From: JADFNO01 sp965369945 | GTDB taxonomy: Bacteria > Planctomycetota > Phycisphaerae > Phycisphaerales > SM1A02 | Direction: 5' to 3' | Assembly: GCA_965369945.1 (NCBI GenBank) | Contig: CBDUST010000142.1 | Coordinates: 1 to 10,725 of the forward strand | Length of the DNA stretch: 10,725 bases | Shown: positions 1-5,696 of the stretch, piece by piece | Position numbering within the stretch: position 1 is the stretch's first letter | How the letters are laid out: each line of letters starts with the position of its first letter | The notes under the pieces: model-generated | Databases searched by the model: none | What the model saw: the letters and a program-made list of their open reading frames with translations, nothing else | Told to the model about the DNA's origin: nothing | Made by a program: the position numbers and the translations under genes

Positions 1-38
1 GCAGTCAGCAATACGACAAAAAGGGTTTCGACTTTCAT
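1..38 (-). CDS. N-terminus of a secreted protein, runs off the left edge
   Basis: Only the first 12 complete codons are inside the window, reading leftward: M-K-V-E-T-L-F-V-V-L-L-T, then Ala begun. The sequence has a Lys near the start followed by a run of Leu, Val and Phe, as at the beginning of a signal peptide. The start is chosen because a purine-rich Shine-Dalgarno (GAGGAGA, positions 44-50 on the minus strand) sits about 5 nt upstream of the ATG at 38. An in-frame ATG at 53 lies upstream of that Shine-Dalgarno and is less likely. The protein is divergent from the gene at 312. Its identity cannot be told from so few residues. Export would fit the all-secreted character of the neighbourhood. 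Confidence 0.6.
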   Translation of the reverse strand, partial: MKVETLFVVLLT

Positions 39-311
39 TCTTTCTCCTCGCATGGTCAGATCGCCTTGGAGGCGGTCTCGAGCTGCTTACTCCATCAAAG
101 ACCCCAGCATACAGCCCAGCAGCTGCAATCCACCACAGAGAATCGAGATTCCTGCGGGCGGTCGGCCCTTCACTTGCACAAAGGCTGGCAGATTGGCCGG
201 CAGATTCCCGCCCCATCGACGGAGAACTCTAAATAGAGGTATGCGCTGGCAACAGTTATCGCCCGTCGGCGTTTCGCCCGCCTCGTTGAGCCCCAGTGGC
301 TGGAGACGCTC
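39..311. other. Divergent intergenic region, no recognisable gene
   Basis: This spacer separates the leftward gene starting at 38 from the rightward start at 312, so it should hold both promoters. No convincing -35/-10 pair stands out. Visible structure is limited to a short direct repeat, GGCAGATT at 187-194 and again at 199-206 (12-bp period), and a small AT-rich dyad, CTCTA-AA-TAGAG, at 227-238. Overlapping reading frames in both directions have no family resemblance and no ribosome binding sites, so I treat them as chance. Confidence 0.5.
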
Positions 312-554
312 GTGACGACAATACCTGTGCGATCGATCGAACGTCCGACGCTGATAGTGCTCTTCTTGATGATCGGGGGTGGTTGCGGTACCGCAAACGC
401 TCAATGTCTGGAGGGGTGTAAGGCAATCCACGTTCTGACCGGCGAGGCGACCGGCGATCAGTTCGGTTGGAAGTCCAACTCCCTCGGCGATCTGAACGAC
501 GACTGCGCTGTTGGCGCGGCGGATCTGCTTATGCTTCTTGCCAATTGGGGGTAA
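312..554 (+). CDS. Small secreted FG-GAP/dockerin protein, probably an internally deleted remnant
   Basis: This 80-residue protein starts at a GTG (312) with a GGAGA purine stretch at 302-306. Residues 1-30 form a signal peptide with the hydrophobic core LIVLFLMIGG and a clean T-A-N-A/Q cleavage site. Residues about 42-59 (LTGEATGDQFGWKSNSLGDL) match the beginning of an integrin-type FG-GAP repeat. Residues 59-80 (GDLNDDCAVGAADLL...ANWG) are the second half of a dockerin, with calcium-loop positions D, N, D and D. There is nothing between these pieces. The FG-GAP loop and the dockerin loop share G-D-L-N-D-D, so the simplest reading is that a full FG-GAP propeller gene collapsed by recombination between these similar segments. 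The reading frame is intact, so expression is possible, but a single repeat and half a dockerin are unlikely to keep the ancestral function. It converges on the gene at 644-1636 across a hairpin terminator. Confidence 0.6.
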   Translation: MTTIPVRSIERPTLIVLFLMIGGGCGTANAQCLEGCKAIHVLTGEATGDQFGWKSNSLGDLNDDCAVGAADLLMLLANWG

Positions 555-577
555 ATAGCAACGATTGCAAATGAAAA

Positions 578-603
578 GAGCCGGGCTGTTCAGAGCCCGG
601 CTC
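578..603. terminator. Bidirectional hairpin terminator between convergent genes
   Basis: This is a perfect 10-bp stem, GAGCCGGGCT (578-587) against AGCCCGGCTC (594-603), with a 6-nt loop. On the minus strand it is followed by a TTTT run, so it best serves the leftward gene ending at 644. It also lies 23 nt past the stop of the rightward gene at 312-554. A near-identical hairpin is at 9192-9217 in the duplicated block. Confidence 0.8.
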
Positions 604-643
604 CTATCATTTGTTGATTGTCACTTCGACAAGTTGAGAGTCC

Positions 644-1636
644 TTACGGACATGTCCCCCATGTAGACATGAGTTCATTCAAATCGGCCAAGCCTACGAC
701 ATCATCGCCAGTTATATCTTCATCACAGTCAACGCATGGCCCCCAAGCTGCGAGCAATGCCAATAAGTCATCTACGTCCACATCATCATCCCCATCAATG
801 TCGCCAACGCAGGGACCAGTTGCCGGTTGGTCGAAGTCGGTGCTCGCGATCCGGTAACGGAAAAGCGAAAGCTCAAACTTTGACTTGCCTGGATTACTTG
901 TTGAAAGAAGCTTCATCTCATCCTGAAGAAAATTATCGGCTAGTCTTTTAAGGCTAAAATTTAGCGATGGAGTAGAATTGTTATCAACAAACAATTTCAC
1001 GAAACCACCAGTTTTTTCCACTCTAAAAAGATGGGATTGCGTCCATGGACTGGTTGGATCAGCGGGGTCTGTTTGTTCAATATCGACGTGCTGCAGTACT
1101 CCGCCAATACTAAGCCAAGATGCATCGATACCATCTGTCACAAAGAACCCAACCCCTTCATCTAGAGTAATAGCAACGCGAACATCGTAGTCTTTCATAT
1201 CATCAGTACCCGTTCCAAATCCACAGCCGAAAACCCACCTTGCTACGCCATCCCATGCGGGGAGATTTGTCTCTACTTCGAGAGCTTTGCAGGAAAACTC
1301 ATAGACTGCATCCTGTCTGGGATGGCAGGAATCATCAAAGAGATCCCCGACACAATACTTCGCTTTGAAGTCCGCCGAGTTATCATCTATGAGGAGTACC
1401 CCGCCAGTGATAGTTGCAAAGTCGGTTCCATTTGCTCCAATACAGGTCGTACTCCAATCACCCGTATCATTCGGCTCATCGCCGGCGCTATTCGATGAAT
1501 CGTACTCCACAGCATCTTGTGGATCAGTACACACATCTGCACGGGAAAACGGAGCTGCCAGCAGCGATAGTCCGATTGCTCCAATACCCACAGCCAAACC
1601 ATTCACACGAAACGAATTACCGAGTTCCATCTTCAT
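644..1636 (-). CDS. Secreted protein with lectin-like core and C-terminal dockerin (copy A)
   Basis: This gene encodes 330 residues on the minus strand. The ATG at 1636 is preferred over an in-frame ATG at 1663, because GGAAAGGA lies just upstream of 1636 and the paralogue at 9261-10256 also starts here. Residues 1-33 are a signal peptide (core GLAVGIGAIGLSLLAA, cleavage S-R-A/D). Residues 34-275 are a cysteine-containing domain unknown to me. Its last third (SHLFRVEKTGGFVKLFVDNN, then FELSLFRYRI) alternates in a way reminiscent of LamG or concanavalin-A-like beta-sandwiches; this is inference, not a firm match. Residues 278-330 are a two-repeat dockerin (GDIDGDDDVDVDDLL...AAWG, then a C-x-x-C linker, then ITGDDVVGLADL...STWG). 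It should be exported and tethered or assembled through the dockerin. It is transcribed divergently from the FG-GAP gene at 1967. The paralogue at 9261-10256 is roughly 80% identical by eye. Confidence 0.8.
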   Translation of the reverse strand: MKMELGNSFRVNGLAVGIGAIGLSLLAAPFSRADVCTDPQDAVEYDSSNSAGDEPNDTGDWSTTCIGANGTDFATITGGVLLIDDNSADFKAKYCVGDLFDDSCHPRQDAVYEFSCKALEVETNLPAWDGVARWVFGCGFGTGTDDMKDYDVRVAITLDEGVGFFVTDGIDASWLSIGGVLQHVDIEQTDPADPTSPWTQSHLFRVEKTGGFVKLFVDNNSTPSLNFSLKRLADNFLQDEMKLLSTSNPGKSKFELSLFRYRIASTDFDQPATGPCVGDIDGDDDVDVDDLLALLAAWGPCVDCDEDITGDDVVGLADLNELMSTWGTCP

Positions 1637-1723
1637 GATGAATCCTTTCCGGGCGCGCCGCAACAGCCGCCGGTGCGGCTTGTCTTGAAACCGCGCCTCT
1701 TCTTAAACGTACGAATAGCACTT

Positions 1724-1742
1724 GCGCAAGACGTTCTTGCGC
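1724..1742. promoter_or_regulatory. Conserved 8-bp dyad in the divergent leader (copy A)
   Basis: GCGCAAGA (1724-1731) pairs with TCTTGCGC (1735-1742) around a 3-nt CGT centre. The left arm overlaps a 10-bp palindrome, CTTGCGCAAG. The element lies inside the predicted 5' leader of the leftward gene 644-1636 and is unchanged in copy B at 10341-10359. It could be an RNA hairpin or a protein-binding operator. A second small dyad, GGAGCC-A-GGCTCC, is at 1769-1781, but in copy B it carries a mismatch. Confidence 0.5.
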
Positions 1743-1849
1743 GACAGTGTTACGCTTCATGTTGTCGTGGAGCCAGGCTCCTCAACCCTTCTCCGCTCCT
1801 GCCCAAACTTGACTGGCAGAAGTTCGTGGACAAGCCATAGTCCGGTAAC

Positions 1850-1878
1850 ACTATGCCAAGACTAGAGATGCGCGTCAA
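1850..1878 (-). promoter_or_regulatory. Predicted promoter for the leftward dockerin gene (copy A)
   Basis: Read on the minus strand, TTGACG (-35, plus positions 1873-1878) and CATAGT (-10, 1850-1855) are separated by exactly 17 bp. This is a good housekeeping-sigma match. Copy B keeps TTGACG, the 17-bp spacing and CATACT at 10467-10495. Transcription starting here would give the gene ending at 644 a leader of about 200 nt. Confidence 0.5.
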
Positions 1879-1917
1879 GCTAATTTACCGAAATTACGCA
1901 AACATCCGAGTTTGTTT

Positions 1918-1945
1918 TTGTAAAAGCCGCCTGTAGGCCTAGAAT
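1918..1945 (+). promoter_or_regulatory. Predicted promoter for the FG-GAP gene (copy A)
   Basis: TTGTAA (1918-1923), a 16-bp spacer and TAGAAT (1940-1945) lie just before the FG-GAP start codon at 1967. Copy B preserves the layout (TTGTGA, 16 bp, TAGAAT). The implied leader is only about 15 nt, placing the Shine-Dalgarno AAGGA (1954-1958) almost at the 5' end. That makes the assignment tentative. Confidence 0.4.
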
Positions 1946-1966
1946 TGGCCAAAAAGGATCCTAAGC

Positions 1967-3688
1967 ATGCGACATAGACGATTAGGGACAAGTAAGTCCT
2001 TGTGTCAGACTCTGATTCTATGCCGCTGTGTATTGCTGATCTCGACGTTTGTAGCACTTGGCATGTTCAATAACGCGGCTTCGGGCCAATGCGAATTGCA
2101 GACAATCTGGTCGCCAGATGGGGGGCCTGATTATTTCTTCGGTTTGTCTGCTGCGGGCTCTGGTTCTATGGAAGTTATCATTGTCGGCGAGTTTGGCTCT
2201 AGTAACTTCAGAGGTGTAGCACACGTATATAGATACAATGGCACGTCATGGGAATATGAGGCGATGTTGGAGGCGCCCGATGGACCGCAGATCGGAAGTC
2301 AATTCGCCAGGCACGTGGACATGTCTGCCGATGGCAAGACGATTCTTATCAGCGAAATATTCGATTCAAACAACGGCTTATCTGATACTGGTGCTGCATG
2401 GGTGTATGTTGAGGAAGTAGGAATATGGGTTGTTCAACAGAAACTCACTCCTTCAGAGGCAGAGGAGGGTTGGGCGTTCGGGGAGAATTTAGCTCTCAGT
2501 GCAGATGGAAATGTTGCAGCGATCAGCGCCACTGGAGCGCCCTTCGATCCAGTGTATGTCTTCACGCGAGAGGGTGGAACCTGGATAGAAGCATGCAAAT
2601 TGCCAGTAGATAACTATAATTTTAGTCTTCCGAAGTTAGATGTCTCCGCAGATGGCAGTGTGATTATCGTAGGAGCAGATGGTGATTTCGATCAGGGACA
2701 ATCTGCGGGGGCAACTTTCATTTTCGTGCGCAAGGAGGGCCAAGGCTGCTGGACGTTTCACCAAAAACTTCTTGCATCCGATGGCGAGACGTCCGATCAC
2801 TTCGGATTCGGCGTTTCTCTCTCAGCAACAGGCGACACGATCCTCATCGGAGCCGTCGGTGATGATGAAGCTGCCAAGAGCGCCGGTGCTGTATATGTCT
2901 TCCAGCGACGTGGCGAGATGTGGTTCGAGCAAGTGAAGCTCGTGCCAGATGACGGGATGATACAGGATCTCTTTGGCCTCCACACCAAACTCACACCGGA
3001 TGGACAGCGCGCGATTATCTATTCTAGGAACAATGCCAAATACGTCTTTGATTTTATTGATGGGAAGTGGGTTGAAACCATGCGATTGACCGCTTCTGAT
3101 CCAAACGTCTTAGGTCTAGGAAGGGCAATTGCTATAACTGATGATGGATCAACTGTTCTACTCGGCGCTCCAGGTGCGCAAGTGGATGGTGTGTTTTGGT
3201 ATGGCGCAGCGGCTTTATTTGATCTGACGACCGCGTGCCCCGGCCCCGGCGACTTCAATGCGTTCCGCGGATTCTACAACTCCGGCGACCTGAACAGCCT
3301 TCTGAACTCGGATGACGACAAACTGTGTTACAACCCGGGCATCGTACTCAATCCATCCGAAGCTCCCGTCACGTTGGATTTCACGGGAACGTTGCCAAAC
3401 GATTCTCCAGCTTCGCTCGACGTGACGATCGAATCGTCAGCGAACACCGTTGGTCTAGAAGTCACAGTCTCATTCTGGAACTACAACACGAATTCGTGGG
3501 ATGTTGTTGGTACGGACACGCAATCACTCAACACCGATACGATCAGGACATTCGCCGGCGTACCGGCCGATCATGTCCAGCCCGTCACTGGCGAAGTGAG
3601 GACCCGATACGAAGTTCGTGTAGTGAGCTTCATATTCCTATTCCCATGGTTGGATTGCGTTGACCACGTCTTCTGGACGATCGATTGA
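1967..3688 (+). CDS. Secreted FG-GAP beta-propeller protein, dockerin tail lost
   Basis: This gene encodes 573 residues. The start is supported by AAGGA 8 nt upstream and by an identical arrangement in copy B. Residues 1-40 are a signal peptide with a long basic N-region (core CVLLISTFVALGMF, cleavage A-S-G/Q). Residues about 49-415 hold seven repeats of the FG-GAP_2 kind. Each has S-x-D-G or S-A-x-G followed by an I-I-V-G-A type strand, then a Y-V-F strand and a W-x-x-x-x-K-L strand; the clearest is DHFGFGVSLSATGDTILIGA. Seven repeats suggest a seven-bladed propeller. Residues about 420-573 form a separate beta-rich domain (NPGIVLNPSEAPVTLDF; ending FPWLDCVDHVFWTID) of unknown function, seen by me as a C-terminal module in planctomycete secreted proteins. 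The stop follows immediately, and dockerin coding sequence continues downstream in other frames (3741-3891). A role in binding at the cell surface is inference. The base composition looks more GC-rich from about 3230 onward. Confidence 0.8.
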   Translation: MRHRRLGTSKSLCQTLILCRCVLLISTFVALGMFNNAASGQCELQTIWSPDGGPDYFFGLSAAGSGSMEVIIVGEFGSSNFRGVAHVYRYNGTSWEYEAMLEAPDGPQIGSQFARHVDMSADGKTILISEIFDSNNGLSDTGAAWVYVEEVGIWVVQQKLTPSEAEEGWAFGENLALSADGNVAAISATGAPFDPVYVFTREGGTWIEACKLPVDNYNFSLPKLDVSADGSVIIVGADGDFDQGQSAGATFIFVRKEGQGCWTFHQKLLASDGETSDHFGFGVSLSATGDTILIGAVGDDEAAKSAGAVYVFQRRGEMWFEQVKLVPDDGMIQDLFGLHTKLTPDGQRAIIYSRNNAKYVFDFIDGKWVETMRLTASDPNVLGLGRAIAITDDGSTVLLGAPGAQVDGVFWYGAAALFDLTTACPGPGDFNAFRGFYNSGDLNSLLNSDDDKLCYNPGIVLNPSEAPVTLDFTGTLPNDSPASLDVTIESSANTVGLEVTVSFWNYNTNSWDVVGTDTQSLNTDTIRTFAGVPADHVQPVTGEVRTRYEVRVVSFIFLFPWLDCVDHVFWTID

Positions 3689-3740
3689 CCGGATCAGCCG
3701 ATCCACTCATGGAAGTTCGAGAAGTGTCTTGCATGTCAAG

Positions 3741-3891
3741 GATTTCGATGACTCCAATCTCGCGGGCGACGTACTGATCCTGCTCGCTAACTGGGGTAGC
3801 TGCGGTGATTGCGATGATAGCCCGCCCGATCTCAATGACGACTGCACCGATGGTGAGGGATCTTCTCGTTCTTCTTGCGAACTGGGGTTAG
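3741..3891 (+). pseudogene. Frameshifted dockerin tail of the FG-GAP gene
   Basis: Downstream of the stop at 3688, a dockerin is still legible in two different frames. From 3741 one frame reads DFDDSNLAGDVLILLANWG, then the linker S-C-G-D-C, then PPDLNDDCT. The frame then slips by one at about 3850, and the end reads VRDLLVLLANWG followed by TAG (3853-3891). These pieces are the first repeat, the C-x-x-C linker and the second repeat of the dockerin that ends the neighbouring proteins. Relative to the FG-GAP gene, the first piece is displaced by one base and the second by one more. At least two frame disruptions and a stop therefore separate it from its presumed parent. Translation is unlikely, as no start signal was seen. 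Confidence 0.75.
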
Positions 3892-3941
3892 AAGAATACG
3901 GGCGATGTGAAGCCTGATATTGGAGGAAGCAGAAAGAGACT

Positions 3942-3970
3942 CCGTGGCGTAACTGCCGCGGGCTTTTTTT
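3942..3970 (+). terminator. Rho-independent terminator after the FG-GAP gene
   Basis: The stem CCGTGGC (3942-3948) pairs with GCCGCGG (3955-3961) with one G-T wobble and a 6-nt loop. A seven-T tract follows at 3964-3970. It lies past the dockerin remnant, about where the ancestral, longer gene would have ended. This supports the idea that the dockerin once belonged to that transcript. Confidence 0.8.
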
Positions 3971-4046
3971 GTGCCCGTATGATCGGGCTGTAATCGAGTC
4001 TCCGATTGCTTGCCGGCAATGCGAGGGTCCAAAATCGGGATTGTCC

Positions 4047-4077
4047 TTGACACGGGGGCCCCGGTCGGTCCATGATG
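4047..4077 (+). promoter_or_regulatory. Possible promoter of the first DUF1028 gene
   Basis: TTGACA at 4047-4052 is followed 19 bp later by ATGATG (4072-4077). The blocks TCCTTGAC and CCATGATGG are both kept upstream of the second DUF1028 gene (5633-5665). The -35 is strong. The -10 is poor and the spacing long, so only conservation argues for it. Confidence 0.3.
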
Positions 4078-4109
4078 GGTAACCAGCGATACACATAGGG
4101 AGGTCAACG

Positions 4110-5417
4110 ATGTCTTGTGGTCTAAAATGCGGTGCGTACCTGGCAGCGATGCTAGCGACGACCGTCGTCACCTCGCCATCCCACGCCACGTGGTCGATTG
4201 TTATCGCTGACAGCGAGACGAAGGAAGTCGCGGTCGGAACCGTAACCTGCCTGGATAACTTTGATCTCCTGGCGATCGTGCCGGTCATCGTGGTCGGCAA
4301 GGGAGGCGCGGCGGTGCAAGCGGCGGGGGACTTTGCGGGAATCCGTCGGCCGGTCATCTTTGAGCACTTCATGCTCGGTACGGACCCCGAGGAGATTCTA
4401 GTTCTTCTAGCCGACATTAGCGGGCATCAGTCGAGGCAATATGGGATATCAGACACGCAAAGCCGGATGATCACGTTTACCGGAACGTCCACTGCTCAGT
4501 GGGCTGGTGGTGTCATCGGAACTCAGGGGTCGATGGTCTACGCGATTCAAGGCAACATCCTCGCCGGGGCATGTGTTGTTCCTGCGATCGAAGAAGCGGT
4601 ATTGAACACCGATGGCGACGTGGCTGCGAAACTCATGGCGGGAATGCAGGCGGCGCGATCCGCCGGCGGCGATGGACGCTGCTCCTGCTCGCCGAACAAC
4701 CCCACCGGCTGTGGATGCCCGCCGTTGGATTTCGATAAGTCCGGACACATCGGCACCATGGTCGTGGCCCGGATCGGCGACACCGAAGATGATGTGTGCA
4801 ACGCCAACGGCTGCGCAGACGGTGATTACTTCATGAAATTCAACGTCCCGTTCCAAACCAACCGCGATCCCGATCCGGTCTTTCAGTTGCAGGCGATGTT
4901 CGACGATTGGCGCGCCGCATTGGTCGGAAGACCGGATGCGATTCAATCGGTTGTCGTGTTCGACCCGGATCCGATCCCACCCGATCGAAAGTCGATGACG
5001 ATGATGGAGGTCACACTGCTGGACTGGCAGGGCAAAGCCATCACACAGCCCATCGAGTCGTTCGCTGTAACGCATGCACCGGAGAGTGCCGGCCTCTCCA
5101 CGATCGGAACGCCCATGGATAATGGCGACGGCACGTTCTCCGTGCCCATCACGGCTGGGGCCAGCGCAGGCATCGATCGGTTCCTGGTCGAGGTGGACGA
5201 CTCCATTCGGCCGGTCACGCTCATGCCCAACCCAACGTTGCAGTATTTCACGATAGGCGACATCAACATGGACGGTGTTGTGAGCGCTTCGGACGTGCTT
5301 TTGCTTCTCGGTAGTTGGGGTCGTTGCGACGACTGCGATGATTGCCCAGCCGACCTGAACGGCGATTGCATCGTCGGCGCTGGCGACCTACTGATCCTCC
5401 TGGCCAATTGGGGCTGA
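4110..5417 (+). CDS. Secreted DUF1028 (Ntn-hydrolase-like) protein with Ig-like domain and dockerin, paralogue 1
   Basis: This gene encodes 435 residues; the ATG is 6 nt after GGGAGG (4098-4103). Residues 1-26 are a signal peptide ending S-P-S-H-A. Residues 27 to about 270 match DUF1028 (PF06267), placed in the Ntn-hydrolase superfamily. Landmarks are TWSIVIADSETKEVAVG, IQGNILAG, SAGGDGR, and the C-terminal GHIGTMVVARIGD and GDYFMKFNVPF segments. Signal cleavage at A26/T27 would expose Thr27, the residue equivalent to the Thr after the initiator Met in typical DUF1028 proteins and a possible N-terminal nucleophile. No reaction is established for the family. Residues about 275-380 look like an Ig-like beta-sandwich (VTLLDWQGKAITQPIESF, DNGDGTFSVPITAG). 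Residues 383-435 are the duplicated dockerin with a cysteine-rich linker, ending A-N-W-G. The gene is followed by its own hairpin and by a tandem paralogue starting 1587 bp further on. Confidence 0.85.
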   Translation: MSCGLKCGAYLAAMLATTVVTSPSHATWSIVIADSETKEVAVGTVTCLDNFDLLAIVPVIVVGKGGAAVQAAGDFAGIRRPVIFEHFMLGTDPEEILVLLADISGHQSRQYGISDTQSRMITFTGTSTAQWAGGVIGTQGSMVYAIQGNILAGACVVPAIEEAVLNTDGDVAAKLMAGMQAARSAGGDGRCSCSPNNPTGCGCPPLDFDKSGHIGTMVVARIGDTEDDVCNANGCADGDYFMKFNVPFQTNRDPDPVFQLQAMFDDWRAALVGRPDAIQSVVVFDPDPIPPDRKSMTMMEVTLLDWQGKAITQPIESFAVTHAPESAGLSTIGTPMDNGDGTFSVPITAGASAGIDRFLVEVDDSIRPVTLMPNPTLQYFTIGDINMDGVVSASDVLLLLGSWGRCDDCDDCPADLNGDCIVGAGDLLILLANWG

Positions 5418-5446
5418 ACGAGACGCTAAGCATTTGGTAATAAAAC

Positions 5447-5474
5447 AAGCCCACGGCGCAGGAGTCGTGGGTTT
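5447..5474 (+). terminator. Hairpin terminator after DUF1028 paralogue 1
   Basis: AAGCCCACG (5447-5455) pairs with CGTGGGTTT (5466-5474), a 9-bp stem with one G-T wobble and a 10-nt loop, 29 nt after the stop. The downstream T content is short, so termination may be partial. It implies that the two DUF1028 genes are separate transcripts. Confidence 0.6.
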
Positions 5475-5634
5475 ATCTGTGTCATGCGCAGTTGGGCATG
5501 ATTTGGTCTCGCTGATCACTGACTGGCGAGGATCGCCCACTCGAAGCTGTCGTCTCCGAGAACCAGGCCTACGTCCGCTGTGCTGTAGGTCCCATCGACG
5601 GTGCCGAAGCTCGTCGGGATCGGGGGAATGGTCC

Positions 5635-5664
5635 TTGACTTCCCGCCTCGGGCGATCCATGATG
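5635..5664 (+). promoter_or_regulatory. Possible promoter of the second DUF1028 gene
   Basis: TTGACT (5635-5640) and ATGATG (5659-5664), 18 bp apart, sit in the same relative place as the elements before paralogue 1. The blocks TCCTTGAC and CCATGATGG are shared by both copies while the bases between them differ. The -10 match is weak. Confidence 0.3.
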
Positions 5665-5696
5665 GACGGAGGGTGACACAGCGCAGGAGGTCGAGG

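Larger units (their letters stand above)
540..2107. repeat. Segmental duplication, copy A
   Basis: This block spans a dockerin 3' end, a hairpin terminator, the leftward dockerin gene, the divergent promoter region and the first 47 codons of the FG-GAP gene. It recurs in the same order and orientation at 9155-10725. Corresponding landmarks are offset by 8615-8620 bp (stop codons 644/9261, dyads 1724/10341, FG-GAP starts 1967/10585). Conservation by eye is high in both coding and non-coding parts. The true right end of the repeat cannot be seen because copy B runs off the window. Confidence 0.85.

Noticed and set aside
1637..1663. N-terminal extension of the copy-A dockerin gene (MRRARKGFI)
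   Set aside because: The codons lie over the Shine-Dalgarno region. The paralogue and the ribosome binding site both support the start at 1636.
1782..1838. 18-codon upstream reading frame in the leader of the leftward dockerin gene, present in both duplicated copies (MACP...KG)
   Set aside because: The length is conserved, but most differences between the copies change the amino acid and there is no ribosome binding site. Conservation is explained by the duplication.
540..2107. The duplicated block as an insertion sequence or transposon
   Set aside because: No transposase, terminal inverted repeats or target-site duplications were seen. The edge lies in a dockerin coding sequence, which fits homologous recombination better.
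5601..5696. N-terminal extension of DUF1028 paralogue 2 from an upstream ATG
   Set aside because: The extension is basic, precedes a good AGGAGG, overlaps promoter-like DNA shared with paralogue 1, and would bury the signal peptide.
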